This document shows, piece by piece, positions 1-8,039 of a stretch of DNA of 48,189 nt. Source of the stretch: Spongiactinospora gelatinilytica (lineage in GTDB: Bacteria; Actinomycetota; Actinomycetes; Streptosporangiales; Streptosporangiaceae); contig NZ_POUA01000012.1 of the NCBI RefSeq assembly GCF_003236385.1, positions 1-48,189 of the forward strand. Direction: 5' to 3'. How positions within the stretch are numbered: position 1 is the stretch's first letter; every line of letters begins with the position of its first letter. A model generated the notes under the pieces. The model searched no databases and was not told the origin of the DNA. It saw only the letters and a program-made list of their open reading frames with translations. Made by a program: the position numbers and the translations under genes.

Positions 1-1098
1 GTGACCGCCTGGGCGGGGTTCGGCTTCCTGATGGGGGCCGGGCTCGCCATGGCGGTGGTCTCGCCATGGCCGCGGGGCCGCGCCGCCGCGCTGGGCCGCG
101 TCCACGCCGGGGCGCGGCGGCTGGCCGAAACCGAGCGGCGGCGGTTGATGCGGTTCTTCGGCGCCGACCTGGCCGGTGACTACTCCGGCGCGCGGGCGCT
201 GCGCTACCTGGGGGCCCGCGGCGCGGTGGGGATCTTGGGGCACGGCGTGCTGCTGTTGCTGGCGCTGGGGCTGACCTCGGTCATCACCATGCTGCTCGCC
301 TGGGCGACGGGGTTTCCGTGGGCCCTGATCGAAGACGGTGGGAGGGTGACCTCGGCGACCATCTTGTTCGCAGCCGTACCGGGGGTGCTGTTGTTCTACC
401 TCAACCTGGCCGGCATCGCCGGCATCGCCGCCCTGGAGCGCCGGGTGGCCGCCCGCTACCTGGGGCCCTCCACCACCGAGCTGCTGCGCCAGCGCATCAC
501 CGAGCTGGCCACCAGCAGGGCGGGCATCGTGCAGGCGGTCGACCAGGAGCGCCGCCGCATCGAGCGCGACCTGCACGACGGCGTGCAGCAGCGGCTGGTC
601 GCGCTCGGCATGCTGCTGGGCCGGGCGCGCCGCCAGGGCGACAGCGAGCTGCTGACCCAGGCGCACGAGGAGTCCCAGGAGGCGCTGCGCGACCTGCGGG
701 AGGTCGCCTGGCGGGTCTACCCGGCCGGGCTGGACGCGGTGGGGCTGCGCGACGCGCTGGCCGCCGTCGCCGAGCGCTCGGCCGTACCGGTGTCCATCGA
801 CTACGCCCCGCCGGCCGCGCTGCCCGCGGCGGTGGAGACCGCGGTCTACTTCGTGGTGTGCGAGGCGGTGACCAACGCGGCCAAGCACGCGCGGGCCCGG
901 CGCATCGCCGTGCGGGTCGCCCCCCGCGGTCCGGCCGTCGAGGTCACCGTCCACGACGACGGCGTGGGCGGGGCCGACCCCTACGGCGGCGGGCTTTCCG
1001 GCCTGTCGCGCCGGGTGGCCGCGCTGGACGGCACGTTCGCCGTGCGCAGCCCGCTCGGCGGCCCCACCGTGATCACCGCGGGGCTGCCATGCGAGTGA
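1..1098 (+). CDS. NarL/DesK-type sensor histidine kinase
   Basis: Membrane sensor kinase that should autophosphorylate on His and pass phosphate to the response regulator encoded just downstream. Hydrophobic stretches lie near residues 5-20, 78-103 and 118-144. A HisKA_3 dimerisation helix follows, with the motif ERRRIERDLHDGVQQRL (phospho-His at about 192). The HATPase domain has its N-box around CEAVTNAAKHA (about 287-297) and a G1 box DDGVGG (about 319-324). The GTG at base 1 is the first base of the window, so the true start may lie further upstream. The stop overlaps the response regulator start by 10 bases, so the two are co-transcribed and probably translationally coupled. The input signal cannot be read from the sequence. 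Confidence 0.9.
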   Translation: MTAWAGFGFLMGAGLAMAVVSPWPRGRAAALGRVHAGARRLAETERRRLMRFFGADLAGDYSGARALRYLGARGAVGILGHGVLLLLALGLTSVITMLLAWATGFPWALIEDGGRVTSATILFAAVPGVLLFYLNLAGIAGIAALERRVAARYLGPSTTELLRQRITELATSRAGIVQAVDQERRRIERDLHDGVQQRLVALGMLLGRARRQGDSELLTQAHEESQEALRDLREVAWRVYPAGLDAVGLRDALAAVAERSAVPVSIDYAPPAALPAAVETAVYFVVCEAVTNAAKHARARRIAVRVAPRGPAVEVTVHDDGVGGADPYGGGLSGLSRRVAALDGTFAVRSPLGGPTVITAGLPCE

Positions 1099-1733
1099 TC
1101 CTGGCCGAAGATTCCACGCTGCTGCGCGAGGGGCTGGTGCGGCTGCTGGCCGAGGAGGGCCACGACGTCACGGCCGCGGTCGGCGACGCGGTGGCGCTGC
1201 TGGCCGCCGTCGAGCGCGACCCCGCCGACATCGTGGTCGTCGATGTGCGGATGCCGCCCACCCACACCGACGAGGGTCTGCGCGCGGCCCTGGAGATCCG
1301 CCGCCGGTGGCCCAAGACGTCGGTGCTGGTGCTGTCGCAGTACGTCGAAAAGCGTTACGCCTCGGAGCTGCTGTCGGCCGAGGGCGGCGGCGTGGGCTAC
1401 CTGCTGAAGGATCGGGTCATGCAGGTGGGGGAGTTCTTGTCGGCGCTGGAACGCGTCGCCGCCGGCGGGGCGGCCTTCGACCCTGAGGTGGTCCGCCAGC
1501 TGCTGGCCCGCACCACCCGTACCGACCCGCTGGCCAGGCTGACCGCCCGCGAACGCGAGGTGCTGTCCCTGATGGCCGAAGGCTACGCCAACCCCGCCGT
1601 CGCCGAGCGGCTGCACGTCTCACAGAGCGCGGTGGAGAAACACGTCAACGCCATCTTCGACAAACTGGACATCCACCCCTCTAGCGGCTTCAACCGCCGC
1701 GTCCTCGCCGTCCTGCGCTTCCTCGAGTCCTGA
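1089..1733 (+). CDS. NarL/FixJ-family response regulator
   Basis: A 214-residue DNA-binding response regulator. The receiver domain (about 1-115) has an acidic pocket near ED 7-8, phospho-acceptor Asp52 in VVDVRMP and the conserved Lys107 in YLLKD. A LuxR-type helix-turn-helix follows at about 150-200 (LTAREREVLSLMAEG, then VSQSAVEKHVNAIFDKL). It is the cognate partner of the overlapping kinase gene. Its targets are not evident. Its 3' end directly abuts, tail to tail, the broken 3' end of a methyltransferase gene on the other strand. Confidence 0.93.
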   Translation: MRVILAEDSTLLREGLVRLLAEEGHDVTAAVGDAVALLAAVERDPADIVVVDVRMPPTHTDEGLRAALEIRRRWPKTSVLVLSQYVEKRYASELLSAEGGGVGYLLKDRVMQVGEFLSALERVAAGGAAFDPEVVRQLLARTTRTDPLARLTAREREVLSLMAEGYANPAVAERLHVSQSAVEKHVNAIFDKLDIHPSSGFNRRVLAVLRFLES

Positions 1734-1741
1734 CCTTGACC

Positions 1742-2263
1742 TCAGTGGGTCAGCGCCAGCGCGCACACCACCACGTCGAAGCCCGCCGGCTCGGCCGGCA
1801 GGGCATGCAGGTCGGCCTGGTGGAAGACGACGTCCGGCAGCTTGGCCCGGGCCAGGGCGAGCATTTCCGCCGAGGAGTCCACGCCGACCACCTCATGCCC
1901 CAGCCCGGCCGGGAACGCGGTGTGCCTGCCGGTGCCGCACGCCACGTCCAAGGCGCGCCCCGCCGCCGGCAGCGCGGTGAGGATGCGCCGCACCAGCGGT
2001 TCCTCCACCGCGATGAGCGGGTTGTCCTCGGCGTCGTACCGCTCGGCCCACTGGGCGTACCCCTCCGTGGTCGTGGCGTGGCCGACGACGGTCCCCGCAT
2101 CTGGCGCCAGATCACGGTCGGCGAGCAGATCGCGGATCTCGGCGATCCGCCGCGCCACGAACTCCCCGTCCCCGAGGTCACCGGCCTGTGCCCGCAGCAG
2201 TGCCACGCCTTCGAGCGCCAGCAGCCAGGCCAGCGGATGCGCATAGGTGGGCATGCCGGGCAT
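1742..2263 (-). pseudogene. 3'-truncated class I SAM-dependent methyltransferase
   Basis: The 173-residue product starts with a helical cap (1-70), then AdoMet motif I LDVACGTGRHT (about 105-115) and the post-I acidic residue in VVGVDSS (about 126-131). It stops right after the motif IV region, at VVCALALTH. Intact relatives continue for roughly 80-100 residues with the rest of the Rossmann fold (typically ...LTHLPDL... and RPGG). Here a TGA follows immediately, and the DNA beyond it is the 3' end of the response regulator. This looks like a deletion end point rather than a point nonsense mutation. The AdoMet site is present but the fold is incomplete, so it is probably inactive. The substrate is unknown. 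Confidence 0.75.
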
Positions 2264-2319
2264 GCTAGCCCGCGACGGGCGCTGACGGCGGGCTCATCGG
2301 CCGGGGCGCTCCCGAGGGG

Positions 2320-3567
2320 TCAGCGGCCCTCCAGGGCGTCCTGCATGACGCGCAGTTTGCTCTGGGCCTCGGCGAGTTCGGCCGCGGGGTCGGAGTCGGC
2401 CATGATGCCGCACCCGGCGAACAGCCGCACGTGGGAGCCCTCGATCGAGCCGCAGCGCAGCGCGATGCCCCATTCGCCGTCGCCGCGGGCGTCGATCCAG
2501 CCCACCGGGCCGGAGTAGCGGCCGCGGTCCATGCCCTCAAGGCGGCCGATCAGCTCCACGGCGCGGCCGGTGGGGGTGCCGCCCACCGCGGCCGTGGGGT
2601 GCATGGCGGCCACCACGTCGAGCACCGAGGCGCTTTCGGACAGCCGGCCGCTGACCGGGCTGGCCAGGTGCTGGACGTTGGAGAGCTTGAGCAGCTCCGG
2701 CGCGGCGGGCACGGTCAGGTCCTTGCACAGGGGCGCCAGTGCGTCGCGTACCGAATCGACCGCGCAGGCGTGTTCGTGGCGGTCCTTGCCGGAGGACAGC
2801 AGGGCCGTGCCCCGGGCGGCGTCCTCCGCGGGGGTGGCGGCGCGGGCCGTGGTACCGGCCAGTACCAGCGACTCGACGGCCTCCCCCGTGCGGCGGACCA
2901 GCAGCTCGGGCGTGGCACCGACCAGCCCGGCGCAGGAGAAGGTGTAGCAGGCCGGGTAGCGGCGGGTCAGCCGGGACAGCAGCGCGCGAAGGTCGATCGG
3001 GCGTTCGGCGACGGCGTCGAGGTCGCGGGCGAGCACGACCTTCTTCAGGTCGCCCCGCCGGATGCGTTCCACCGCCAGGGAGACGGCGTGCTGCCATTGG
3101 GGCGCGCTCAGGCTGCCGTCGCCGTAACGGACCGGGCCCGTTGGGGCGGTGGCCGGCTGCGGCGCGGCGGGCGCGAGCGTCGCGGGCACCCGGCCGATGG
3201 TGGTGAGCCAGGCCCGCCCGCCGCGGCGGGCCAGTACCGCCGCCGGTACGGCCAGCACCGAGCCGGGCGATGCCGGATCGAAGGTGAAGGACCCGAAGGC
3301 GACGGGCCCCGAGCCGGGCACCCGCACCTGGTCATCGATGTCGGCCTCGCCCAGGGTCTGGGCCAGCCAGTCGCGGGCCCAGGCGAACCGGCCTGGACCG
3401 GGCGGAACGGTGACGCGGGCGGCCTCGCCCCACGCGACCATGCCCTCGCCGTGCCGGACCCAGGCGTAGGAGGCCGGGCCTCGCAGATGAGCCAGCAGGT
3501 CGCCGGGATCGGCGACGGCGACGGTGCGAACCATTAAAGGACGGGTCAACCCGAGCGCGACACTCAC
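2320..3567 (-). CDS. menF: Isochorismate synthase (chorismate-binding family)
   Basis: Converts chorismate to isochorismate, the entry step to menaquinone or to salicylate/DHB siderophores. The C-terminal two thirds form the chorismate-utilising domain, with family blocks LKKVVLARDLD, ACYTFSCAGLVGATPELLV, LVLAGTTARAATPAED, GKDRHEHACAV and MHPTAAVGGTPT, ending with a GDGEWGIALRCG region and IMADSDP. About 415 residues is normal for the family. The start is uncertain: GTG at 3567 is chosen because it sits after a GGGTGGA stretch, but GTG 3576, ATG 3609 or the internal ATG before VRTVAVADPGD are possible. No other menaquinone or siderophore genes are nearby, so MenF versus EntC/DhbC cannot be decided. 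It points away from the SGNH hydrolase gene. Confidence 0.85.
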   Translation of the reverse strand: MSVALGLTRPLMVRTVAVADPGDLLAHLRGPASYAWVRHGEGMVAWGEAARVTVPPGPGRFAWARDWLAQTLGEADIDDQVRVPGSGPVAFGSFTFDPASPGSVLAVPAAVLARRGGRAWLTTIGRVPATLAPAAPQPATAPTGPVRYGDGSLSAPQWQHAVSLAVERIRRGDLKKVVLARDLDAVAERPIDLRALLSRLTRRYPACYTFSCAGLVGATPELLVRRTGEAVESLVLAGTTARAATPAEDAARGTALLSSGKDRHEHACAVDSVRDALAPLCKDLTVPAAPELLKLSNVQHLASPVSGRLSESASVLDVVAAMHPTAAVGGTPTGRAVELIGRLEGMDRGRYSGPVGWIDARGDGEWGIALRCGSIEGSHVRLFAGCGIMADSDPAAELAEAQSKLRVMQDALEGR

Positions 3568-3759
3568 TCCACCCACTTTAGGCGGGAACTTGAACGTGTT
3601 CGACGGCACCCCTGTTTTCCGTGGATGGCGGGCGTGTCCACGCAGCGTCGCGCCGAGACGCCGGCGAGTGCCGGAAACTCGCCTGTGACGCTACGTGACT
3701 GATCCGCTTCGCAGTGGTACACCCGAGTGGGGAAAATGCGATCGTAGTGCGGAGGTGTC

Positions 3760-4638
3760 ATGGTGCGCATGCCGGTGGCCGTGCTGGCCGGCGCGGTCCT
3801 GCTCTGCCCGGCCATCGGGTTCGGCGGCCCGGCGCGGGCCGAGGCCGGGCGGGCCGGTGTGTGGCGGCCGGGTTCGGTCGTCGCGCTCGGCGATTCCATC
3901 AGCGCCGGCTTCAACGCCTGCGGGTGGTTCACCTCGTGCGTGTCACGGTCCTGGTCGGCCGGCGACCACGCCGCGGTGGACAGCCACTATCTGCGGCTGC
4001 GCCGCGACCATGCGGGCATCGCCGGGCACAACGTCAATCTGGCGGTGCCGGGCACGGTCAGCGCCGAACTGGCCGCGCAGGCCCGCCAGGCCGTCCGGCG
4101 CGGCGCCGACTATGTGACGATCCTGGTCGGCGCGCAGGACGCGTGCGTGCGGACCGAGCGGCAGATGACCCCGGTGGCCGACTTCGCCGCCAACATCGAG
4201 ACCGCCCTCGGCGTGCTGCGCGACGGGCTGCCGCAGGCGCGGGTGTTCATCGCCAGTATCCCCGACGTGCAGCGGCTGTGGCGGGTCGGCAAGGACAACG
4301 CGTTCGCCCGCACGTTCTGGTCGGTGGGCAGGCTGTGCCAGTCGATGCTGGCCCGGCCCACATCCATGGCCAAGTCCGACCGCGAACGCCGAGACCGCGT
4401 CCGCGCCCGCGTGATGGCCTTCAACGAGACCCTGGCCCGCGCCTGCGACGCCTACGGCCCGGCCTGCCGCCACGACGGGGGAGCGGTCTTCTCTTATCCC
4501 TTCACGCTTTCCCATGTCAGCAAATGGGACTATTTCCATCCCAATACCGAGGGCCAGCGAATAATCGCCGAGCGCACCGCCTCTGTACTGCGCGGATGGG
4601 ACCTGCCGGCCCCGCTGCCCGCTGAGCGAGCACGTTGA
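3760..4638 (+). CDS. Secreted SGNH/GDSL-family hydrolase
   Basis: A 292-residue exported esterase or lipase-like enzyme. The N-terminus is a signal peptide (MVRMPVAVLAGAVLLC..., cleavage likely near ARAEA, about 25-29). Block I is ALGDSISAG with nucleophile Ser46. Block V is WDYFHPN with Asp257 and His260, completing the triad. The block III position that normally reads GxND is GAQD (124-127), so the oxyanion-hole Asn appears replaced by Gln. Six Cys after the signal peptide suggest disulfides. The start is ATG after GGAGGTGTC. A decayed copy of its last 31 residues lies at 16333-16428. The substrate is unknown. Confidence 0.88.
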   Translation: MVRMPVAVLAGAVLLCPAIGFGGPARAEAGRAGVWRPGSVVALGDSISAGFNACGWFTSCVSRSWSAGDHAAVDSHYLRLRRDHAGIAGHNVNLAVPGTVSAELAAQARQAVRRGADYVTILVGAQDACVRTERQMTPVADFAANIETALGVLRDGLPQARVFIASIPDVQRLWRVGKDNAFARTFWSVGRLCQSMLARPTSMAKSDRERRDRVRARVMAFNETLARACDAYGPACRHDGGAVFSYPFTLSHVSKWDYFHPNTEGQRIIAERTASVLRGWDLPAPLPAERAR

Positions 4639-5265
4639 TCACAGGCCCGTTGGAAACAAAAGGGAAACATCTCGTCACTCCGCCAGTCGTATGGCCGGTA
4701 GCCCGGCCTCGCGCGCCATCACCTTGAACCCTCTGCTCAGCGAGTCCGGGGACAGCGGCTTCCCCTCCTCGTCGGCGAAGACGAACCCACGATCCTCGAA
4801 CGGTGAGGCCGAGGCGAGACGACGGCGTCGCTGTTCCGCCCGCCATGTGATCAGCATCCGCTCGGTCTCGGGGTCACGGCTCAGCCACCGCGCGCCGGCC
4901 GGGCGGTCTGGTCGGTGGCCGCGATGTCGATATCAAGGGCGAGTTTCTGCGGACGTCATCGACGCTGGGGAGGGGGCGCCGCGTTTTAGTGTGAATATCA
5001 AGTCGGCGATCTTACGGCGCATCGTCGAGTCGTCGCGGGCGAGCTTGATGAGGTCTTTGACGTGGTCGAAGGCTTCTTCGGCCTTCTTCTGGGTGTCGAA
5101 GGCTGCTCGGCGCAACCGGCGGTTGCCCTTGTTGGTCGTGTCGATGCGGGTGACGAATCCGTGGCTGCCGTGGCGTCGTTTGCTGAGCTGGGGGCAGGAA
5201 TAGTCGAGCGGCTTTCCGGTGGTGGCGTCTTTGCAGCCGCAGCGATTGAAGAGGGAGGCTTTCAT
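4639..5265 (-). pseudogene. Decayed tyrosine site-specific integrase of an integrated element
   Basis: Two pieces of one integrase remain, both on the minus strand in the same frame. The N-terminal piece (5265 to about 4990) is an arm-type DNA-binding domain: SLFNRCGCKDATTGK, then Cys-Pro-x-Leu and RRHGSHGFVTRID, then an AP2-like segment. A stop codon occurs at 4933-4935. The C-terminal piece (about 4920-4678) reads LSRDPETERMLITWRAEQ, GFVFADEEGKPLSPDSLSRG and GLPAIRL, then stops where HDLRH should begin. About 150 central residues and the whole catalytic R-H-R-Y end are missing. An integrase of this type normally marks one end of an actinomycete integrative element. No tRNA attachment site was seen beside it. 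Confidence 0.8.
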
Positions 5266-5543
5266 ATGGGTCCTTGGGGGTGTGGCTTCCGGCCGGTACG
5301 GCGGCGGGTGCTTTGGGCGTTGTGGTGTGGTGTGGTGTGAACGTTCGGCTGCTTCCGGTTTGGTGTATTTGCGCGATCAGGGGCGGCGGGTCTCGCACAC
5401 GGATTCGATCCACGACGGCACCCTAACGCAGCGGTTGTTCGCGGGCGTTGGGTGCGCTTAATATTGCTGTGCTGCGAAGCATAAAGATCATTGTGGCCGA
5501 GCAACGACGCCGGGCACCCTCCCGCCGCAAAGGGCATCCGGTC
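5266..5543. other. Intergenic stretch upstream of the integrase remnant
   Basis: No gene is recognisable here. The stretch is G/T-rich on the plus strand near 5280-5340 (tggtgtggtgtg). Open frames exist on both strands, but their translations are low-complexity Arg/Pro-rich and look like non-coding reading of GC-rich DNA. It probably held the regulatory region between the former integrase and the excisionase-like gene. Confidence 0.5.
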
Positions 5544-5834
5544 ATGGCCAAAATCACGCCGATATCAGGCAAATCATCCAGATTGGAAGAGGGAGCGCGG
5601 CCCCGGCCGTCCGCCGACGATCGGCTCCTCGTCATGGACGAGATCGCCGCCCGCACCCGCCTCTCCCACGGCTCCCTCCGCTACCGCCGCTGGAAGAGGG
5701 ACGCCACATCCCCACCCCTCTGGCGGAACGGCCGGGGCCTGGTCGCCTGGGCCAGCGAACGCGACGAATGGCTCGCCGCCGAACGCGCCCGCGACGAAGC
5801 CCACCACAATCCGCCTGACCCCATCCCCGCATGA
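5544..5834 (+). CDS. Excisionase-like helix-turn-helix protein
   Basis: A basic 96-residue protein with a MerR/AlpA-type winged-helix core: RLLVMDEIAARTRLSHGSL, then YRRWKRDATSPPLW and GLVAWASERDEWLAAE. This is the pattern of recombination directionality factors and AlpA-like regulators encoded next to integrases. ATG 5544 is chosen over the open frame reaching back to 5448 because the HTH begins soon after it and AAAGGG lies about 10 bases upstream. It sits near the integrase remnant and was probably its partner (inference from context). The target site is unknown. Confidence 0.65.
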   Translation: MAKITPISGKSSRLEEGARPRPSADDRLLVMDEIAARTRLSHGSLRYRRWKRDATSPPLWRNGRGLVAWASERDEWLAAERARDEAHHNPPDPIPA

Positions 5835-5892
5835 ACACTGACGGCGCCCCGCCGGTCCCTCGCCACCCAGGACCGGCGGGGCGCCGCCGTAT

Positions 5893-6426
5893 CTACAGGC
5901 ACACCTCCACATCCACCGGATGCAGATCCACATCCACCTCCAGCAGATGGCACTCCCGCCTGGGCCGCGGACCGGCGCTCGGCTCCGCATCAGGCGGCGC
6001 GCCCGTTGGCCGGGCGGTCGGCGGACGCTCACGCGGGGCCGGCCGCGACGCCGACGGCCTCGGGGGCCGCTGGGAGGCCGACGGCGCCGCAGAAGGCGGC
6101 GCGTTCGGCTTGGGGTGGGACGGCCGCGGCCCCTCGCCGCTCGGCGCATCGTCCGGCTCTGCCTTCGGGTCGGCTTGCCTGCTCGTCGGCGATGGCCGCG
6201 GTCGGGGCGTGGGCCCACGGGAGGCGCCCGGCTTCGACGGCGACGCTAGCGCGGCCATGGCGGACGGCACTGTGTGGGTCGCACGCCGCGCCGGTGTCCT
6301 GGACTCCTGTGACGGCTGAGCGGTCAACGGCGGCCCGGTGCGCATGGCCGCCGGTGGTGGCCCGGGCGGCTGAGCGGTGTCGGGTCGCGTCCAGCTCGCC
6401 AGCGCGAGGGCGAAAGGGCGTGGCAC
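5893..6426 (-). CDS. Hypothetical proline/alanine-rich protein
   Basis: I do not recognise this gene. The 177-residue frame is mostly a disordered Pro/Ala/Ser/Arg-rich stretch (residues about 15-150). It ends in a short acidic and His-containing tail, RRECHLLEVDVDLHPVDVEV, which looks less like chance than the rest. The composition could also come from antisense reading of GC-rich DNA. It lies inside the decayed element, and no start is supported by a good ribosome site. It may be the C-terminal tail of a larger lost protein. Confidence 0.3.
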   Translation of the reverse strand: MPRPFALALASWTRPDTAQPPGPPPAAMRTGPPLTAQPSQESRTPARRATHTVPSAMAALASPSKPGASRGPTPRPRPSPTSRQADPKAEPDDAPSGEGPRPSHPKPNAPPSAAPSASQRPPRPSASRPAPRERPPTARPTGAPPDAEPSAGPRPRRECHLLEVDVDLHPVDVEVCL

Positions 6427-6775
6427 AGCCTCAGGGGGACGGAGCGGAGTGCGATCGAGGCGTCAAGGGCCTGCTCCAGGGCGCTGATCTCGGATCGTGA
6501 TCGCCGTGTCTCGGCCGGGTCGCTCAGGGAGATCGGGCGAGTTGAAGCTCGTCGAGGCGTCGGCGTGTGGACGTGACAAGGTCGTGGATGTTGGGGGCAT
6601 CGCGGGGCAAATGGGCACCCCCGTTGCGGTGCTGATCGGTGGCCTGTTTACGACCTGTTCACCTTTGTCCCATCGGTGCCGGGAAACACCCGATATTGCA
6701 AGCTGTGATGTAACGGTGACTCTAGGTGCTTTGCGGGCGCTGGGTGGCCTTTTGAGAGGTCTGCGCCTGAGCGGG
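6427..6775. other. Non-coding or decayed stretch in the element
   Basis: No intact gene is recognised. The sequence is less GC-rich than its surroundings around 6650-6730. It contains near-repeats of CCTGTT (cctgtttacgacctgttcacc, about 6641-6662). These could be a remnant of an origin or regulatory region, but there are too few copies to support a claim. Confidence 0.35.
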
Positions 6776-7210
6776 TCAGCGGTAGCCGTCGGCGCTCTGC
6801 CGCAGAGCGCGATACATCTGCACCAGCGCCAGGCGCTGCTCTTCGGTGAGCCCCGGGTCGGGGGTGTCCCACAGGTATTGCAGGACCGGGTCGGTGTAGC
6901 GGGGCGGGTCGGTTTCGGCGGGCGGGAGGGGGCCATGGTGCGCGCGGACGGGCAGTTCGTCGGGGGCGGCCACGCCGGCGGCGACGAGCATCTCCCCGAG
7001 CGGCAGGCCGAGGGCCTGGCCGAGGCGGCGTAGCGGCTCGATCTCCAGGCCGCGCTCCTCGTTGAGGACCCGGCTGATCACTGAGGGGTGGATGCCGGCT
7101 TCCCGGGCGATGCGGGATTGGCCGCCGCGGGCGAGGTCATAGCCGCGGCGGGTCAGTTCGTCGCGCAGCCAGACCCCGAGGGGTCCGGGGCCGGACGGTG
7201 CGTTGCCCAC
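6776..7210 (-). CDS. XRE-family helix-turn-helix regulator of the element
   Basis: A 144-residue repressor-like protein from the GTG at 7208-7210. The HTH is at about 20-60 (LTRRGYDLARGGQSRIAREA, then GIHPSVISRVLNEERG), followed by LRRLGQALGLPLGEMLVAAG, a standard Cro/C1 core. The C-terminal tail (LTEEQRLALVQMYRALRQS) may be a dimer helix. The proposed start lies inside a perfect palindrome, GTTGCC-N4-GGCAAC (7202-7217), one of three copies in the divergent control region, so autoregulation is likely. No clear ribosome site precedes the GTG, so the message may be leaderless, or translation may start elsewhere. It is divergent from the acidic ORF/WhiB genes, which it probably controls. Confidence 0.8.
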   Translation of the reverse strand: MGNAPSGPGPLGVWLRDELTRRGYDLARGGQSRIAREAGIHPSVISRVLNEERGLEIEPLRRLGQALGLPLGEMLVAAGVAAPDELPVRAHHGPLPPAETDPPRYTDPVLQYLWDTPDPGLTEEQRLALVQMYRALRQSADGYR

Positions 7211-7217
7211 GGGCAAC
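7202..7217. promoter_or_regulatory. Operator 1: GTTGCC-N4-GGCAAC palindrome
   Basis: The 16-bp sequence GTTGCCCACGGGCAAC has two perfect 6-bp arms and overlaps the proposed start codon of the XRE regulator. It is the first of three matching sites. Confidence 0.7.
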
Positions 7218-7234
7218 AAGGATACGCGGATGGC

Positions 7235-7250
7235 GTTGCCCGCTGGCAAC
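7235..7250. promoter_or_regulatory. Operator 2: GTTGCC-N4-GGCAAC palindrome
   Basis: GTTGCCCGCTGGCAAC has the same arms as operator 1 and starts 33 bp after it, about three helical turns. It is probably bound by the adjacent XRE regulator. Confidence 0.7.
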
Positions 7251-7333
7251 CGCCGATGGCGGCCACTTTGTGACGATTCGAGATTTTGCACGTCACTGCC
7301 CGTGCTCTTCAGCAAAGTTTCTCGCTGGACGGT

Positions 7334-7349
7334 GTTGCCGCGCGGCACA
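7334..7349. promoter_or_regulatory. Operator 3: imperfect GTTGCC-N4-GGCA palindrome
   Basis: GTTGCCGCGCGGCACA keeps 10 of 12 arm bases and starts 99 bp after operator 2. It sits immediately upstream of the acidic ORF, suggesting that rightward transcription of the element genes is also controlled. Confidence 0.55.
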
Positions 7350-7359
7350 GACTAAGAGC

Positions 7360-7440
7360 TTGATCGACTTTCTGTTCAAGGTCGAAGTCGAGGACGAAAG
7401 CGACGACGAGGAAACCGACGACGCGGTACCGGCCGCATGA
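7360..7440 (+). CDS. Very short acidic ORF (26 residues)
   Basis: From TTG 7360, the peptide begins MIDFLFKVEVEDESDDEE and continues acidic to a TGA at 7438-7440. The run of Asp/Glu codons is coding-like and unlike neighbouring shadow frames. The downstream protein is in the same frame directly after the TGA, so this may be the N-terminus of one larger protein interrupted by a nonsense codon. It could equally be a separate leader peptide. The ribosome site is weak, and operator 3 ends 10 bases upstream. Confidence 0.45.
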   Translation: MIDFLFKVEVEDESDDEETDDAVPAA

Positions 7441-7542
7441 GCCGGGCCACCCGAAGCGCCCGCGCCCGCCCCCTACACCGCCGCCCTGCGCGAGGTCCTG
7501 CAGTGGGACCAGATCCGCCAGGGCCAACACGACGGCGTCGCG

Positions 7543-8034
7543 GTGCTACGCCGCGCCCGGGCCGAGGCGCGCCGGCTCATCACCTGGGCCCGCGACAAGG
7601 CCGACGCCCTGCCGTACGGACGCGGCCTCACGCCGGTATGGGCCACTACGGCCCATACCCCCAGCCCCCTGGCGCGCGCCGAGGATCCCAAGCGCCGCCG
7701 CGACGCGCTCTGCGAGTACCACGCCATCACCGATGGCCACGCGGAGCTGACCTCCGCGCCCTGGTACCCCGCCATCGCCGGGGACGTACTGCACATCCAC
7801 TACGAGGCCAGCGGGCAGATGTCGGCCTTCGGTGAGACGTACGTCATCGAACACTCCGACAAGGAAGACGGCCTGGTCCTGCGCCTGCTCGCCCACACCT
7901 CCCAGGATCCGGATGCCGTGGGGTTCTACGCCCCCGGCATGGTCGGCGACCCGCTGATGGAGCCCTGGATGGAGTCCGGCCCCGCGTCGCTGACGCTCGT
8001 CCGCGACGGACGCGTCATTCACCCAGGGCGGTGA
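7543..8034 (+). CDS. Hypothetical protein of the element
   Basis: I do not recognise this family. The 163-residue product from GTG 7543 has a basic helical N-terminus (MLRRARAEARRLITWARDKA). A mixed alpha/beta domain follows, rich in acidic and aromatic residues (DALCEYHAITDGHAELTSAP, then HIHYEASGQMSAFGETYVIE). The frame is open back to 7441 and reads plausibly as protein there (PYTAALREVLQWDQIRQGQ), so the N-terminus may be longer and join the acidic ORF. It ends six bases before the WhiB start, so the two are co-transcribed. Confidence 0.6.
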   Translation: MLRRARAEARRLITWARDKADALPYGRGLTPVWATTAHTPSPLARAEDPKRRRDALCEYHAITDGHAELTSAPWYPAIAGDVLHIHYEASGQMSAFGETYVIEHSDKEDGLVLRLLAHTSQDPDAVGFYAPGMVGDPLMEPWMESGPASLTLVRDGRVIHPGR

Positions 8035-8039
8035 GAGCC

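Noticed and set aside
5380-5440. A GGATTCGATCC segment resembling a tRNA T-arm near the integrase remnant
   Set aside because: The 5-bp stem does not form around a 7-base loop and no acceptor or anticodon arm could be found, so it is not a tRNA or a convincing attachment site.
6640-6665. CCTGTT near-repeats as replication iterons
   Set aside because: Only two or three short copies are present and no replication initiator gene is nearby.
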